From contig NZ_CP162488.1 in assembly GCF_041242975.1 (NCBI RefSeq), positions 2,036,001 through 2,100,000 on the forward strand: a stretch of DNA of 64,000 nucleotides, in the 5' to 3' direction. The notes beneath the pieces were generated by a model. It did no database searches, had not been told where the DNA came from, and was given only the letters and a program-made list of their open reading frames with translations. Positions within the stretch are counted from its first letter, which is position 1, and every line of letters starts with the position of its first letter. Of this stretch, positions 1 through 8,809 are shown one piece after another. The translations under genes and the position numbers were made by a program. The stretch is from Xanthomonas sp. DAR 35659 (GTDB lineage Bacteria > Pseudomonadota > Gammaproteobacteria > Xanthomonadales > Xanthomonadaceae).

Positions 1-87
1 GATGTAGTTCCGGTAGGTCGTCTCGTCGGCCGCAGACGCGGCCGCGTCGCGGCGGCGGTCTGCGAGGGAAACGCCATCTGGCTCCAT
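1..87 (-). CDS. 5' end of an unidentified gene (cut by window edge)
   Basis: An open frame starts at an ATG at 85-87 and runs off the left edge of the window; 29 codons are visible. A GAGG ribosome-binding motif lies 8 bases before the ATG, which supports this start. The visible N-terminus begins MEPDGVSLADRRRD and ends in TTYRNYI; it is polar, with no signal peptide or membrane segment. It is co-directional with, and downstream of, the beta-helix gene at 224-1267. I do not recognise the product from this short stretch. Confidence 0.45.
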   Translation of the reverse strand, partial: MEPDGVSLADRRRDAAASAADETTYRNYI

Positions 88-223
88 GGATGCGCCTCGG
101 CTGCCCTGATCGCCCGGTCGCTAGCGCCGCGGCCCGTTGCCGCCCGCGCGCACGGCGTGGGTCGGCGCACGCGCCGCAGCCGGCGGCGGCGCGCCCGCGC
201 GCGCCCGTGCGTGGCGCGGCGGC

Positions 224-1267
224 CTATTCAAAGCGCATGCAGCGCCCGTAGCGCTCGGGTTGGATGTCCACGCCGGAGGCGTCGGCCCGGTTGTTCTTGC
301 GCCACAGGTTCTGGCGGAACTCCGCGCCGCTGCAGTTGGCCGCGCGGTCCACGCCGATCGTGTAGGTATAGGGATTGCTCTGGAAGGTGTTGTTCTCGAA
401 GGTGTTGTCCTGGCTCATGCTGTTGTCCCAGCACAGGATCTCCGGGGTGCGCTGGCGGATCGAGCAGGCCAGGTAGATGCCGGCGCCCTTGTTGCCGATG
501 AACTGGTTGCCGACGAACAGGTTGCGCCGCGCATCGGCCAGGTACACGCCCTGGCTGCCGTTGCGCTCCAGACGGTTGTTGCGGATCTCGCTGTCTTCCA
601 GGTGCTCGGTGGTGATGCCGGCGGCGACGTTGTCGTGGATGTAGTTGTCGACCAGCTTGACCTTGGCGGTGCGGTTGAACGAGACCCCGTCCCAGATCGC
701 GCCGGAGACGTCGTTGCGCTCGATCAGCAGGTCGCGGCTGTCGTATTCGCTGAGCAGGCAGGCGCTGCGGCACTTGCTCACGCGCAGCCCGGACAGGCGG
801 ATGTTCTGGCCGGCGCGCACCACCACCAGGCTGTTGCTCAGGTAGGGGCGCTCGGGCATGAACTCCTTCTCGGCGCTGCCGCCGACGATCTGCAGCTGTT
901 CGATGCTGACGTCCCGGATCGGCCGTTGCGGGCGCTCGTTCTGGTAGTCGCCGAGCACGATGACCGGCTGCTGCACGCCATCCTGCATGCGCAGCACGGT
1001 GGCGTCGCCCTGGCCGCGCAGGCGCAGGCCGTCGCGCTGGATCGACAGCAGCTTGGTGACGTGGAAGTCGCCGGCGGTCAGGCAGACCGTGGCCGGCTTG
1101 CCGTCGTTGGGCACGCGGTCGACCGCGGCCTGCAGGTCGTCGCCGGGTTCGGCGCGCACGTTGCACGCGGTGGCCGCGGTGGCCGCGGGCGCCGCCGCGC
1201 CGGCGTCGCCGCCGTACAGGCCGGCGGCGAGTGGCAACAACAGGGCGAGCAGGGGGCGTAGCGTCAT
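224..1267 (-). CDS. Secreted right-handed parallel beta-helix protein
   Basis: The 347-residue product has a signal peptide (residues 1 to about 25, hydrophobic LLALLLPLAAGL core, AGA-type cleavage site). A long mature part follows, rich in Asn and short hydrophobic repeats such as NNRLERN, NTFENNTF and NLFVGNQFIGN, spaced as in parallel beta-helix (NosD/PbH1-like) coils. Such folds occur in polysaccharide lyases, epimerases and surface glycan-binding proteins. No catalytic motif is identifiable, so the substrate is open. Several Cys residues in the mature part (for example CRSAC) suggest disulfides and an extracytoplasmic location. The penicillin-acylase-like gene lies just upstream on the same strand. 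Confidence 0.75.
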   Translation of the reverse strand: MTLRPLLALLLPLAAGLYGGDAGAAAPAATAATACNVRAEPGDDLQAAVDRVPNDGKPATVCLTAGDFHVTKLLSIQRDGLRLRGQGDATVLRMQDGVQQPVIVLGDYQNERPQRPIRDVSIEQLQIVGGSAEKEFMPERPYLSNSLVVVRAGQNIRLSGLRVSKCRSACLLSEYDSRDLLIERNDVSGAIWDGVSFNRTAKVKLVDNYIHDNVAAGITTEHLEDSEIRNNRLERNGSQGVYLADARRNLFVGNQFIGNKGAGIYLACSIRQRTPEILCWDNSMSQDNTFENNTFQSNPYTYTIGVDRAANCSGAEFRQNLWRKNNRADASGVDIQPERYGRCMRFE

Positions 1268-1364
1268 CGGATACGGGCTCGGCTGGGGAGGGAAGGGCGC
1301 AACGCGGTCGCGCGGCCGCCGTGGCGGGCCGCGCGGCGCCGGCAGGCAGCGGCTGTGCGCGATG

Positions 1365-3743
1365 TCATTGTCGCGCAGGCGGTCGTAACGTCAGCGTAAA
1401 GCGCGGCGGACCCGGCAGGAACGGCACGGCACGGCCCTGCACCCAGTCGGCGTGTCCGGCGCCCCAGAACGGCGACAGCGGGTGTTCGCTCTGCCCGCCG
1501 GGCATGTGCGCCAGGCCGTCGGCCTCGTGGCCGGGCGCCACCACCATGCGCTCGGAAGCGCCGAAGTCCGGACGTTGTACCCGCGGCATGTCGTTGTCGC
1601 CGGGCAGCGCTTGCGCCGGCATGCACAGCGGGCGCTTCAATGGGCCCGGCAGCGCGCCGGCCAGCGGATGGCAGATCGCGGCGATGTTCGCCTCGCCCCA
1701 GCGGCGCTGCGGCAGCGGCGTGTCCACGCCCGGCTGGTCGCGCACCTCGGCGGCGGCATCCTCCAGCAGCGCCTGCCAACTGCGGTAGCGGCGCGGCAGC
1801 AGGTGCGGCGGCTGCTGTTGCAGCAGCGGCCAGGCCACGCCCTCCAACTGCGGCAGCGGTGGCATCGCGTAGTCGGCGCCCAGGTTGGCGCGCGCCGGCG
1901 CGATCAGACCGTCGCGGATCCGGGTCAGCAGCGCCAGACGCCAGGCGCGCACCAGCCGGTAGCTCACCGACTCGGTGCTGGCACGCCCTTCCCAGTGCTT
2001 GCTGGCCTGGGCAAGCGCGTGCAGCGCGGGCGTGGCATCGCCGCCGTCGCGTTGCTGCAGCAGCGTCCACCAGCGCTGCAGCAGCAGCGCACGGTCGTCG
2101 AGCTGGATCGCCAGCAGCTGGCGCTCGTCCAACCGCGGATGCAGGCGCAGGTCGTCGCGGATCTGCTGCGCGCGCGCGCCCAGCACGTAGCCGCCATCGC
2201 CGAGGCGGTCCAGTTCCTCGCCACCGACCACGCGCGCATTGGCGGTCCACAACTGGCCGTCGGCCGGATCGAGGCGCTGCGGCGACTGCGCGGTAGAGAC
2301 CGGCCAGGGCGCACAACGTTGCGCCGCCGGCACCGCCGCGCTGACGTCGTGGACCAGCGTCGCGCTGGAGCACCCGGGGCCACGCACCGGCAGCGCGCCC
2401 AGCACGCGCCAGCCGATGCGCCCGCCGCTGTCGGCCAGCACCATGTTCTGCGCCGGGGTGGCGATGGACCGCGCGCTGGCGAAGGCGCTGTCCAGGGAGT
2501 CGGCGCGCGCCAGGTCGGCCAGGCCCAGGTTCAGCGCGCCGGGCAACTGCGCCACCCAGCGCTGCGCCAGCGCGGTGCCGTCCGGCTCGTGCTGCAGGAT
2601 CGGGCCGTAGACCGTGTCCTCCACGTCCAGCGCGATATCGGGCGCGCCGTCCACCGCGATTCGTTCGCGGTGGTGGACCACGGCGGTGCAGCCGGGTTGC
2701 GGGGTGGCCGCGCAGGGCGTCAGCCGGTACCAGTCGCTGGTGTCGGCATAGCTGTTGGTGAAGCCCCAGGCGACGTGGCCGTTGCTGCCGACGATCACCG
2801 CCGGCAGGCCCGGCAGCGAAAACCCGCTGACGTCCACGCGGCCGCCCGGCGCCCGCGCGTCGGCGTAGCGCAGGCGCACCCGGAACCAGAGGCTGGGCGC
2901 GCCCAGTTGCAGGTGCATGTCGTTGGCGACGATGGCGCGGCCGTCGGCGCTGCGGCTGCCGGCGATGGCCCAGTTGTTGCTGCCGGACGCGGCGTGGTCG
3001 GCCGTGCCGCCGTCGGCCGTCGCATCGGGCAGGGTGCGCAGATCGACCTGGCCGGCGCCGGGCAGCGAGGCGTCGCCGCGCGCCGGCGCATCCAGGGCGG
3101 CGTCCCAGCTGCTGCCGTCGTGGCGCAGCAGCGCGAACAGCGGTGCCGGCAGATGTTGTTGCAACCGGTACAGCGACAGTTCGCGGTCGCCCTGGCGGCC
3201 CTGCAGGTCGAAGTACATCGCATCGCCGGCCAGCAGCGAGTCCACCGGCTGCCAGTCGCGCGGTGCCTTGAACAGCAGCAGGTAGGGCCACGGCCGCACC
3301 CGCAGCGCGTGCAGGCCATCGTTGACGCCGGCGCTGTAGGCGTCCAGCGCCGCGGCGTGGCTGCCGCCGAAGCCGGCCAGTTGCGCGCCGGCGCGCGCGC
3401 GCAGGCGGTGCGGGCGACGGCCCTTGTCCACGCCCAGCGCGGCGCGGCCGACCAGTTCGGCCAGTTCGCCGGCGGCGGCGCGACGCATCAGGTCCATCTG
3501 GAAGTAGCGTTCCTGCGCGTGCACGTAGCCGAGCGCGCGCATCGCGTCGGCCTCGCTGCCGGCGTCGATGGTGACCACGCCCAGGGCGTCGCGCTCGACG
3601 CGCACCGGGCCGGCCAGCCCCTCCAGGTCGGCCTGGCCGTCGAGCGTGGCCAGGCTGCCGCGCAACAGCAGCCACCCCAGCAGCAACGCACCGAGCGCCA
3701 GCACCGTCAGCCACAGCATTCCCTGTTTCCACTTGCTCCGCAT
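1365..3743 (-). CDS. Penicillin acylase family Ntn-hydrolase (penicillin amidase / acyl-homoserine-lactone acylase-like)
   Basis: The product has 792 residues, the usual precursor length for this family. Start 3743 was chosen over the longer frame beginning at 3845 because an AGGAG sits about 8 bases before it and it places one hydrophobic anchor (about residues 9-28) at the N-terminus. The family is self-processed into alpha and beta chains. The motif GSNNW supplies the expected beta-chain N-terminal nucleophile, Ser255, after a Gly. Upstream, residues about 46-110 hold the alpha-chain motif VRVERDALGVVTI followed by ALGYVHAQERYFQMDLMRR, typical of the family. Members cleave amide bonds of penicillins, acyl-homoserine lactones or acyl peptides in the periplasm; the specificity here cannot be told from sequence. 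Confidence 0.88.
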   Translation of the reverse strand: MRSKWKQGMLWLTVLALGALLLGWLLLRGSLATLDGQADLEGLAGPVRVERDALGVVTIDAGSEADAMRALGYVHAQERYFQMDLMRRAAAGELAELVGRAALGVDKGRRPHRLRARAGAQLAGFGGSHAAALDAYSAGVNDGLHALRVRPWPYLLLFKAPRDWQPVDSLLAGDAMYFDLQGRQGDRELSLYRLQQHLPAPLFALLRHDGSSWDAALDAPARGDASLPGAGQVDLRTLPDATADGGTADHAASGSNNWAIAGSRSADGRAIVANDMHLQLGAPSLWFRVRLRYADARAPGGRVDVSGFSLPGLPAVIVGSNGHVAWGFTNSYADTSDWYRLTPCAATPQPGCTAVVHHRERIAVDGAPDIALDVEDTVYGPILQHEPDGTALAQRWVAQLPGALNLGLADLARADSLDSAFASARSIATPAQNMVLADSGGRIGWRVLGALPVRGPGCSSATLVHDVSAAVPAAQRCAPWPVSTAQSPQRLDPADGQLWTANARVVGGEELDRLGDGGYVLGARAQQIRDDLRLHPRLDERQLLAIQLDDRALLLQRWWTLLQQRDGGDATPALHALAQASKHWEGRASTESVSYRLVRAWRLALLTRIRDGLIAPARANLGADYAMPPLPQLEGVAWPLLQQQPPHLLPRRYRSWQALLEDAAAEVRDQPGVDTPLPQRRWGEANIAAICHPLAGALPGPLKRPLCMPAQALPGDNDMPRVQRPDFGASERMVVAPGHEADGLAHMPGGQSEHPLSPFWGAGHADWVQGRAVPFLPGPPRFTLTLRPPARQ

Positions 3744-3871
3744 GCGTACATCTCCTGGCCGATGCCCAATTCTAGACAAGGCCGCATGTCGTTTCGGTGC
3801 AACCCCCGCTGGCGCGCCTCCGAATCGCGCGCGATGCAGTCGCACGCGGACACGCAGTGCGGATATCGGCT

Positions 3872-3894
3872 GGAATCGGGATGGTAATGATTCC
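3872..3894. promoter_or_regulatory. Inverted repeat upstream of the ferritin gene (possible operator)
   Basis: GGAATC (3872-3877) and GATTCC (3889-3894) form a perfect 6-bp inverted repeat. Between them lies an AT-richer core (GGTAATGATT) in the 215-bp divergent intergenic region before the bfr-like gene. The TAATGATT core resembles half of a Fur box, so iron control is plausible, but the match is partial. Confidence 0.3.
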
Positions 3895-3958
3895 GATTGG
3901 AACGTCGTGCGCGCGGCTCGGGCACTATGGCGGCCTCAGATGCCACGGAGCCCGCCCC

Positions 3959-4450
3959 ATGAAGGGACATCCTGAAGTTGTGCAATGCCTCAAGGAACTG
4001 CTGCGCGGCGAACTCGCCGCGCGCGACCAGTATTTCATCCACTCGCGGCGCTACGAGGACCAGGGCCTGCAGGCGCTGTACGCGCGCATCAACCACGAGA
4101 TGGAAGAGGAGACCGAGCACGCCGATGCGCTGCTGCGACGCATCCTGTTCCTGGAGGGCGATCCGGACATGCGCCCGCATGCGTTCGAGCCGGGGCGCAC
4201 GGTCGAGGAGATGCTGGAGAAGGACCTGAAGGTCGAATACGAAGTGCGCGCCAATCTGGCCGCGGGCATGAAGCTGTGCGAGCAGCACGGCGACTACGTC
4301 AGCCGCGACGTGCTGCTCAAGCAGTTGCAGGACACCGAAGAAGACCATGCCTGGTGGCTGGAGCAGCAGTTGGGCCTGATCAAGCGCATCGGCATGGCGC
4401 TGTACCAGACCTCGAAGATCGACGGGCACGTGTCCGGCAAGGACGCCTGA
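3959..4450 (+). CDS. bfr: Bacterioferritin-like ferritin lacking the heme ligand Met52
   Basis: This 163-residue ferritin-superfamily four-helix protein opens [15 protein letters not shown] and matches bacterioferritins over its full length. Start 3959 follows GGAG by about 9 bases. The di-iron ferroxidase ligands are all present: E18, E51, H54, E93, E127 and H130 in this numbering. The position equal to E. coli Bfr Met52, which binds heme between subunits, is Thr52 (EEETEHAD). It therefore resembles the heme-free Bfr-type ferritins of pseudomonads (FtnA / Bfr alpha), which oxidise and store iron alone or in mixed shells with a Met52 subunit. No partner subunit or bfd gene lies nearby. A decayed copy of its last 24 codons is found at 16638-16712. 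Confidence 0.9.
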   Translation: MKGHPEVVQCLKELLRGELAARDQYFIHSRRYEDQGLQALYARINHEMEEETEHADALLRRILFLEGDPDMRPHAFEPGRTVEEMLEKDLKVEYEVRANLAAGMKLCEQHGDYVSRDVLLKQLQDTEEDHAWWLEQQLGLIKRIGMALYQTSKIDGHVSGKDA

Positions 4451-4457
4451 GGCCTGC

Positions 4458-4475
4458 GCCTCCCGTGCGGGAGGC
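4458..4475 (+). terminator. Hairpin after the ferritin gene
   Basis: GCCTCCC and GGGAGGC pair as a perfect 7-bp stem with a 4-base GTGC loop, 7 bases after the bfr stop. No T-run follows, so it is a candidate terminator or 3'-end stabiliser only. Confidence 0.45.
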
Positions 4476-5014
4476 ATGCATCGCGGGGCAGGCATCCCCA
4501 CGATGGTGGCCGCGCCGGCGCCGCTCGCCCGCGACCGGTCGATCTTGCCGGTTGCTGCGGCAACCGCAGGCGTCATGCCTGCGTCCTTCGTCGATATCCG
4601 GCCCTCCACGCGGCGACGTTCGCCGCGTGTGCCCGCCGGGCCATCTACATCACGATGACCTCTTCCTCCCGGCGCGCCCTCGGTCCGAGTCTGCGGGCCG
4701 GGTTGGACGCGAGCGCAGGGCGTCTTCCTGAAGCGCGATCTGCGACATCCCTGAGCGCGTTCGCCTGGGCCCGACGCGGGCCAGGCCTCCTTTCCTGATC
4801 GCGTCTCGATCCGCCCGCGTCGCCGGTGGCTGGCGCTGCCCGCGCGTTGATCTGGATGGATCCGCGTGTCGTCGCGATCGCCGGGCGCTGCTGCGCCGCC
4901 GCAAAACGCGGCCGCCACCGGCCTGAACTCCGTTGCGAAAACCCTTTGATTCCAGGCCCTTGCGCAACGCGCGGCGCGCGCGCCCCGCGCCGTGATGGCA
5001 ATGCTTGCAAAACG
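4476..5014. other. 539-bp gap without a recognised gene
   Basis: Open frames crossing this stretch on both strands have no ribosome-binding sites and no recognisable protein sequence. Base composition is like the surroundings until about 4990, where it becomes AT-richer at the promoter region of the next gene. I see no RNA gene or repeat here. Confidence 0.5.
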
Positions 5015-5046
5015 ATAGTGATCGCTATACGGTAGTTTTCACTACC
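5015..5046 (+). promoter_or_regulatory. Two adjacent palindromes over a candidate promoter
   Basis: ATAGTGATCGCTAT (5015-5028) is a near-perfect 14-bp palindrome. GGTAG-N6-CTACC (5031-5046) is a second inverted repeat directly after it. A weak promoter with TTGCAA at 5005-5010 and TATACG at 5026-5031 overlaps the first. The first palindrome has the size and symmetry of a TetR-family operator. A TetR-type gene closes the downstream cluster (13915-14586) and is the obvious candidate to bind here. This is inference. Confidence 0.45.
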
Positions 5047-5074
5047 TAATTGCACGATGGCGAGGGGGCGTTCG

Positions 5075-5518
5075 ATGCAGGCAAGTGCGGAAATGAAGCG
5101 GTACGGCGCGATCGGCGTGGCCGTCGCGGGGTGGCTGCTGGCGCCGACCATTGCAGGCGCCGCGCCGGCCTCGGCGCAGGGGCTGTGGCTGGCCGCGGCC
5201 AAGGACGCGGTGGTGGAGTTCGCGCCTTGCGCGGAGGCGGCCACCGCCCTGTGCGGACGCATCGTCTGGGACAAGGACGCCGGCACCGCCACCGATACCT
5301 GCGGCGTGCAGATCGCGCGCCTGGGGCGCGAGGACGGCGACACCTGGCGCGATGGCTGGGCCTTCGATCCGCGCAGCGGCAAGCGCTACAAGGCCACGCT
5401 GCGCGCCAGCGGCAAGGCGCTGGACCTGCGCGCCTTCGTCGGCGTGGAGGTGCTCGGCGAGACCGAACGCTTCACCCGCGTGCAGGCGCTGCCCAGCACG
5501 CCGGTCTGCACCAAGTAG
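5075..5518 (+). CDS. DUF2147-type small secreted protein
   Basis: The 147-residue product has an N-terminal signal peptide (MKRYGAIGVAVAGWLLAPTIAGA core). The mature domain begins GLWLAAAKDAVVEFAPC and contains LCGRIVWDKDAG, DPRSGKRYKATL and RAFVGVEVLGETERFTRV. These match the DUF2147 family, small beta-rich periplasmic proteins of unknown function. Four Cys residues in the mature part may form disulfides. Start 5075 is preferred over the upstream ATG at 5057 because a GAGGGGG motif sits 6 bases before it. It opens the metabolic cluster, 100 bp before the porin gene, and carries the palindromic promoter region. Confidence 0.75.
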   Translation: MQASAEMKRYGAIGVAVAGWLLAPTIAGAAPASAQGLWLAAAKDAVVEFAPCAEAATALCGRIVWDKDAGTATDTCGVQIARLGREDGDTWRDGWAFDPRSGKRYKATLRASGKALDLRAFVGVEVLGETERFTRVQALPSTPVCTK

Positions 5519-5618
5519 TCCACCCGCCGCGCGTGCAACGTGCCGGCGCCATCGACGTGCGGGGCCAGCGACGGCCGCCGCACGTCCCACCTTCCTCAGC
5601 GAACCAGGGGAGATTGAG

Positions 5619-6530
5619 ATGACTGCAGTCCGCTTCATGGCGACCCTCGCGGGCGCACTGGCCCTGCACGGCGCGTGCTGTGCCCAGGCCCACGCCCAGC
5701 AGGCCGAACCCGATGGCATGGTCAACTACGAGTTCCAGAACCAGATCAAGCTGATGAGCGAGCAGCGCACGCGCGGCGTGTCCGATTCGCTGATGCGGCC
5801 CTCGCTGAAGTGGACCACCCAGTTCGTGCATGCCAGCGGCTTCGTCGCGCTGCTGGAGGTCGCCAAGGTCAGCAAGAAGCAGTTCCTCGACGGCGACGGA
5901 CTGGGCATCACCGCGGCGGCCGGCTACCGCTTCGGCAATCCCGATGCCTGGCATGCCGGTGTCGGCCTGGCGACCGAGCGCTTCCCCGGCGCCAGCTTCC
6001 TGGCCCCGCACCAGATCGATCTGCAGACCGGCACGCCGGGGGACTTCCGCCGCACCGACTACGACAGCAACTTCGGCGTGCTCGAGCTCGGCTACGGCGC
6101 GGTCGAAGGCCGCGTGCTGTACGTGTTCTCCAAGACCTACCGCGGTGCCGACACCGGCGGCGTGTGCGCGCAGATCCTGCAGTTCGCCGCCGATCCGACG
6201 GTGGCGCTGCGTTGCTTCGCCCGCGGCGAGCACGACTCGCGTGGCACCCTGTTGGGCGATCTCAACTACCAGACCCCGCTGCTGCCGTCGCTGCTGCCGT
6301 CGACCACGCTGCGCCTGCACGCCGGCTACCAGAAGCTGCGCAACTTCAGCGAGGGCAGCTTCGCCGACTACCAGATCGGCGTCACCCACAAGCGTTGGGG
6401 CCTGGACTGGAACCTGGACTGGGTCAGCACCCGGGTCAACGCCCACGAACTGTACTGGGTGCAGGACGGCGCGCGTATCCGCAAGACCGATGGCGACACC
6501 CTGGTGGCCTCGATCGGCTACACGTTCTGA
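5619..6530 (+). CDS. TorF-family putative outer-membrane porin
   Basis: The 303-residue product has a cleavable signal peptide ending AHAQQA. The mature part alternates hydrophobic and polar residues as in a beta-barrel and ends in a terminal aromatic (SIGYTF), the usual BAM recognition signal. The segment GVSDSLMRPSLKWTTQFVHASGF, the conserved N-terminal region, identifies the TorF/gcw_chp family of putative porins. It starts 7 bases after AGGGGAG. Only 3 bases separate its stop from the sugar-kinase start, so the two are almost certainly co-transcribed. The likely role is passage of the pathway substrate across the outer membrane. Confidence 0.82.
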   Translation: MTAVRFMATLAGALALHGACCAQAHAQQAEPDGMVNYEFQNQIKLMSEQRTRGVSDSLMRPSLKWTTQFVHASGFVALLEVAKVSKKQFLDGDGLGITAAAGYRFGNPDAWHAGVGLATERFPGASFLAPHQIDLQTGTPGDFRRTDYDSNFGVLELGYGAVEGRVLYVFSKTYRGADTGGVCAQILQFAADPTVALRCFARGEHDSRGTLLGDLNYQTPLLPSLLPSTTLRLHAGYQKLRNFSEGSFADYQIGVTHKRWGLDWNLDWVSTRVNAHELYWVQDGARIRKTDGDTLVASIGYTF

Positions 6531-6533
6531 CCC

Positions 6534-8177
6534 ATGCGCAGCGAACTGCTCGATGCCGACCGGGGCGGCGACCAGCCGCTGGTGCTGGCGGTGGACCTGG
6601 GAACCTCCGGCTGCAAGTGCGCGCTGGTCACCCTGGACGGCCAGGTGATCGCCTGGGCGTTCGAGCCGGTGCCGCTGCACGTGCACGGCGTGTGCGCCGA
6701 GCAGGATCCGCGCGACTGGTGGAACGCGCTGCTGGTCACCGCCGCGGCGGTGCTGCAGGGGGGCGAGGCGCTGCGCCGGCGGGTGACTGCCGTGTGCTGC
6801 TCGACCCAGGGCGAATGCACGGTGTGCGTGGACCGCGACGGCCGCGCGCTGGGCAACGCCATGCTGTGGCTGGACATGCGCGGGCAGGCCGCGATCGCGC
6901 GACGCCTGCGCGGGCGCTTGCTCAACGTGCGCGGCTACGCGCCGCTGAAGTTGCTGCGCTGGCTGCGCCTGAGCGGCGGCGCGCCGGCCGGCAGCGGCAA
7001 GGACTGCGCCGGCCACATCGCCTATCTGCGCGACCACGAACCGCAGCGCTACCAGCGCACGCACAAGTTCCTCAACGCGCTGGACTATCTCAACCTGCGC
7101 CTGACCGGGCGCTTCTGCGCCACCGCCGATTCGGTGCTCACCACCTGGGTCACCGACAACCGCGACCCGATGCGCATCCGCTACGACGATGGCTTGCTGC
7201 GGCTGCTCGGCATCGAGCGCGACACGCTGCCGGACCTGGTGGCCTCCACCGATGTGCTGGGACCGCTGCTGCCGCAGGTGGCCGCGCAGTTGGGGCTGTC
7301 GCCGCAGACCCGGGTGATCGCCGGCGCCATCGACAACTCGGCGGTGGCGGTGGCCGCGGCGGTCGAGGACTACGCCGCGCATCTGTACCTGGGCACCTCG
7401 TCGTGGCTGGGCGCGCACGTGCCGCGGATGAAGACCGACGTGTTCAGCAACATCGCCGCGGTGCCGTGCGCGGTGCGCGGGCGCTACCTGGCCACCGCGC
7501 TGCAGTCCACCGCCGGCGCCAACCTGTCGTTCCTGCGTGACCGCATCCTGTTCCATCCCGACGAACTGCTGCGCGACGAAGAACGTCCGGACGTGTACGA
7601 GGTGCTCAACGTCATCGCCGCGCGCGTACCGGCCGGCGCCAACGGCCTGGTGTACATGCCGTGGCTGTTCGGCGAGCGCACTCCGGTGGAGGACCACAGC
7701 CTGCGCGCCGGGCTGGTCAACCTGTCGCTGATGCACACCCGCGAGGACATCATCCGCGCCTTCATGGAAGGGGTGGCGTTGAACACGCGCTGGATGATGG
7801 AGCCGTTCGCGCGCCTGCTCGGCCGCGATCCCGGCGTGATCGCCGCGGTCGGCGGCGGCGCGCAGTCGGACCTGTGGTGCCAGATCATCGCCGACGTCGG
7901 CGGTCAGCCGATCCGGCAACTGCACAACCCGATCCAGGCCAATGCGATCGGCGCCACCTTCATCGCCGCGGTGGGCCTGGGCCGGCTGCGCTTCGCCGAC
8001 CTGCCGGCGCTGCAACGCGCGCGCCGCGTATACGAGCCGTCGCCGCGCAACCGCGCGCTGTACGACGACCGCTATGCGACGTTCCGCGAATTGCAGCGCA
8101 CCCTGGCGCCGATCTACCGGCGCATGAATCCCGCTCCCGATTGCGTGCCGGAGGTTCCTCAGCATGTTTGCCCATGA
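6534..8177 (+). CDS. FGGY-family carbohydrate kinase
   Basis: The product is 547 residues, a normal FGGY length of about 500-550. The N-terminal phosphate-binding loop reads LAVDLGTSGCKCALV (residues about 18-32). The C-terminal ASKHA features include GAIDNSAVAVAA, a TSSWLGAHV segment and AAVGGGAQSDLWCQIIADVGG followed by QANAIGATFIA. It most resembles the xylulokinase side of the family and phosphorylates a sugar or polyol with ATP; the substrate cannot be assigned. It lies 3 bp after the porin and overlaps the aldolase gene by 14 bp, which implies translational coupling. Phosphorylation followed by aldol cleavage is the natural order of reactions. Confidence 0.88.
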   Translation: MRSELLDADRGGDQPLVLAVDLGTSGCKCALVTLDGQVIAWAFEPVPLHVHGVCAEQDPRDWWNALLVTAAAVLQGGEALRRRVTAVCCSTQGECTVCVDRDGRALGNAMLWLDMRGQAAIARRLRGRLLNVRGYAPLKLLRWLRLSGGAPAGSGKDCAGHIAYLRDHEPQRYQRTHKFLNALDYLNLRLTGRFCATADSVLTTWVTDNRDPMRIRYDDGLLRLLGIERDTLPDLVASTDVLGPLLPQVAAQLGLSPQTRVIAGAIDNSAVAVAAAVEDYAAHLYLGTSSWLGAHVPRMKTDVFSNIAAVPCAVRGRYLATALQSTAGANLSFLRDRILFHPDELLRDEERPDVYEVLNVIAARVPAGANGLVYMPWLFGERTPVEDHSLRAGLVNLSLMHTREDIIRAFMEGVALNTRWMMEPFARLLGRDPGVIAAVGGGAQSDLWCQIIADVGGQPIRQLHNPIQANAIGATFIAAVGLGRLRFADLPALQRARRVYEPSPRNRALYDDRYATFRELQRTLAPIYRRMNPAPDCVPEVPQHVCP

Positions 8178-8805
8178 ACAACGCACGCGCGTGGTCGCGC
8201 TGTGCGTCGAGCTGTCGCGGCGCGGTTACCTGGCCGGCACCGGCGGCAACGTCGCGCTGCGCCTGGACGCCGAACGCTTCGCGGTGACGCCGTCGGCCAC
8301 CGACTATCTGGCGATGCGCGCCGAGGACATCTGCGTGGTGCGCCTGGCCGACCTGCGGCAACTGGACGGCGCCGCCACGCCATCGGTGGAGACCGGCCTG
8401 CATGCGCAGGTGCTGCGCCGCCGGCCCGACGTGGCCTGCAGCATCCACACCCATCAGCCGGTGGCCAGCGCCTGCGCGCTGCTTGGCGCGGCGCTGCCGG
8501 TGGAGGACACCGCGTTGCAGGCGGTAATCGGCGCGCGAGTGCCGATGGTCGGCTACTTCCCGTCCGGCACCGGGCTGCTGGCCTGGCTGCTGGCGCGGCA
8601 ACTGCGCCCGTCGAGCAACGCCTATCTGATGCGCAACCATGGCGTGCTGTGCTGCGGCCGCAGCCTGGAACAGGCGGTGGCGGCGGTCGACGCGCTGGAG
8701 CAGGTCGCGCGCACGCACCTGGCGCGCCGCATCGAACGCCGCGCGCTGCACGACACCGGCCTGGCCGCGCCGTTGCGCGCCGTCCTCACCGCACTGGAGG
8801 CCTGA
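8164..8805 (+). CDS. Class II (FucA-like) sugar-phosphate aldolase
   Basis: This 213-residue class II aldolase/adducin domain protein retains the GTGGNVALRL phosphate-binding loop. The zinc and catalytic residues align with E. coli L-fuculose-1-phosphate aldolase (E73, H92, H94, H155) as E76, H95 and H97 (HTH motif) and H159 (MRNHGVL). The enzyme should split a ketose or aldose phosphate to dihydroxyacetone phosphate plus an aldehyde. It overlaps the kinase gene by 14 bp and is followed 4 bp later by the aminotransferase. An aldehyde dehydrogenase further down the cluster could oxidise the released aldehyde. Confidence 0.88.
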   Translation: MFAHEQRTRVVALCVELSRRGYLAGTGGNVALRLDAERFAVTPSATDYLAMRAEDICVVRLADLRQLDGAATPSVETGLHAQVLRRRPDVACSIHTHQPVASACALLGAALPVEDTALQAVIGARVPMVGYFPSGTGLLAWLLARQLRPSSNAYLMRNHGVLCCGRSLEQAVAAVDALEQVARTHLARRIERRALHDTGLAAPLRAVLTALEA

Positions 8806-8809
8806 CCCC

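Noticed and set aside
1452..3887. An 811-codon plus-strand frame opposite the penicillin acylase gene
   Set aside because: No recognisable motif, and the opposite strand carries a complete Ntn-hydrolase with its nucleophile motif.
5057..5074. Upstream ATG of the DUF2147 gene as the start
   Set aside because: The ATG at 5075 has the ribosome-binding site; the upstream one has none at a usable distance.
5472..8186. A 904-codon minus-strand open frame over the porin and kinase genes
   Set aside because: Same reason: low-complexity translation, no ribosome-binding site, and it covers two well-supported plus-strand genes.
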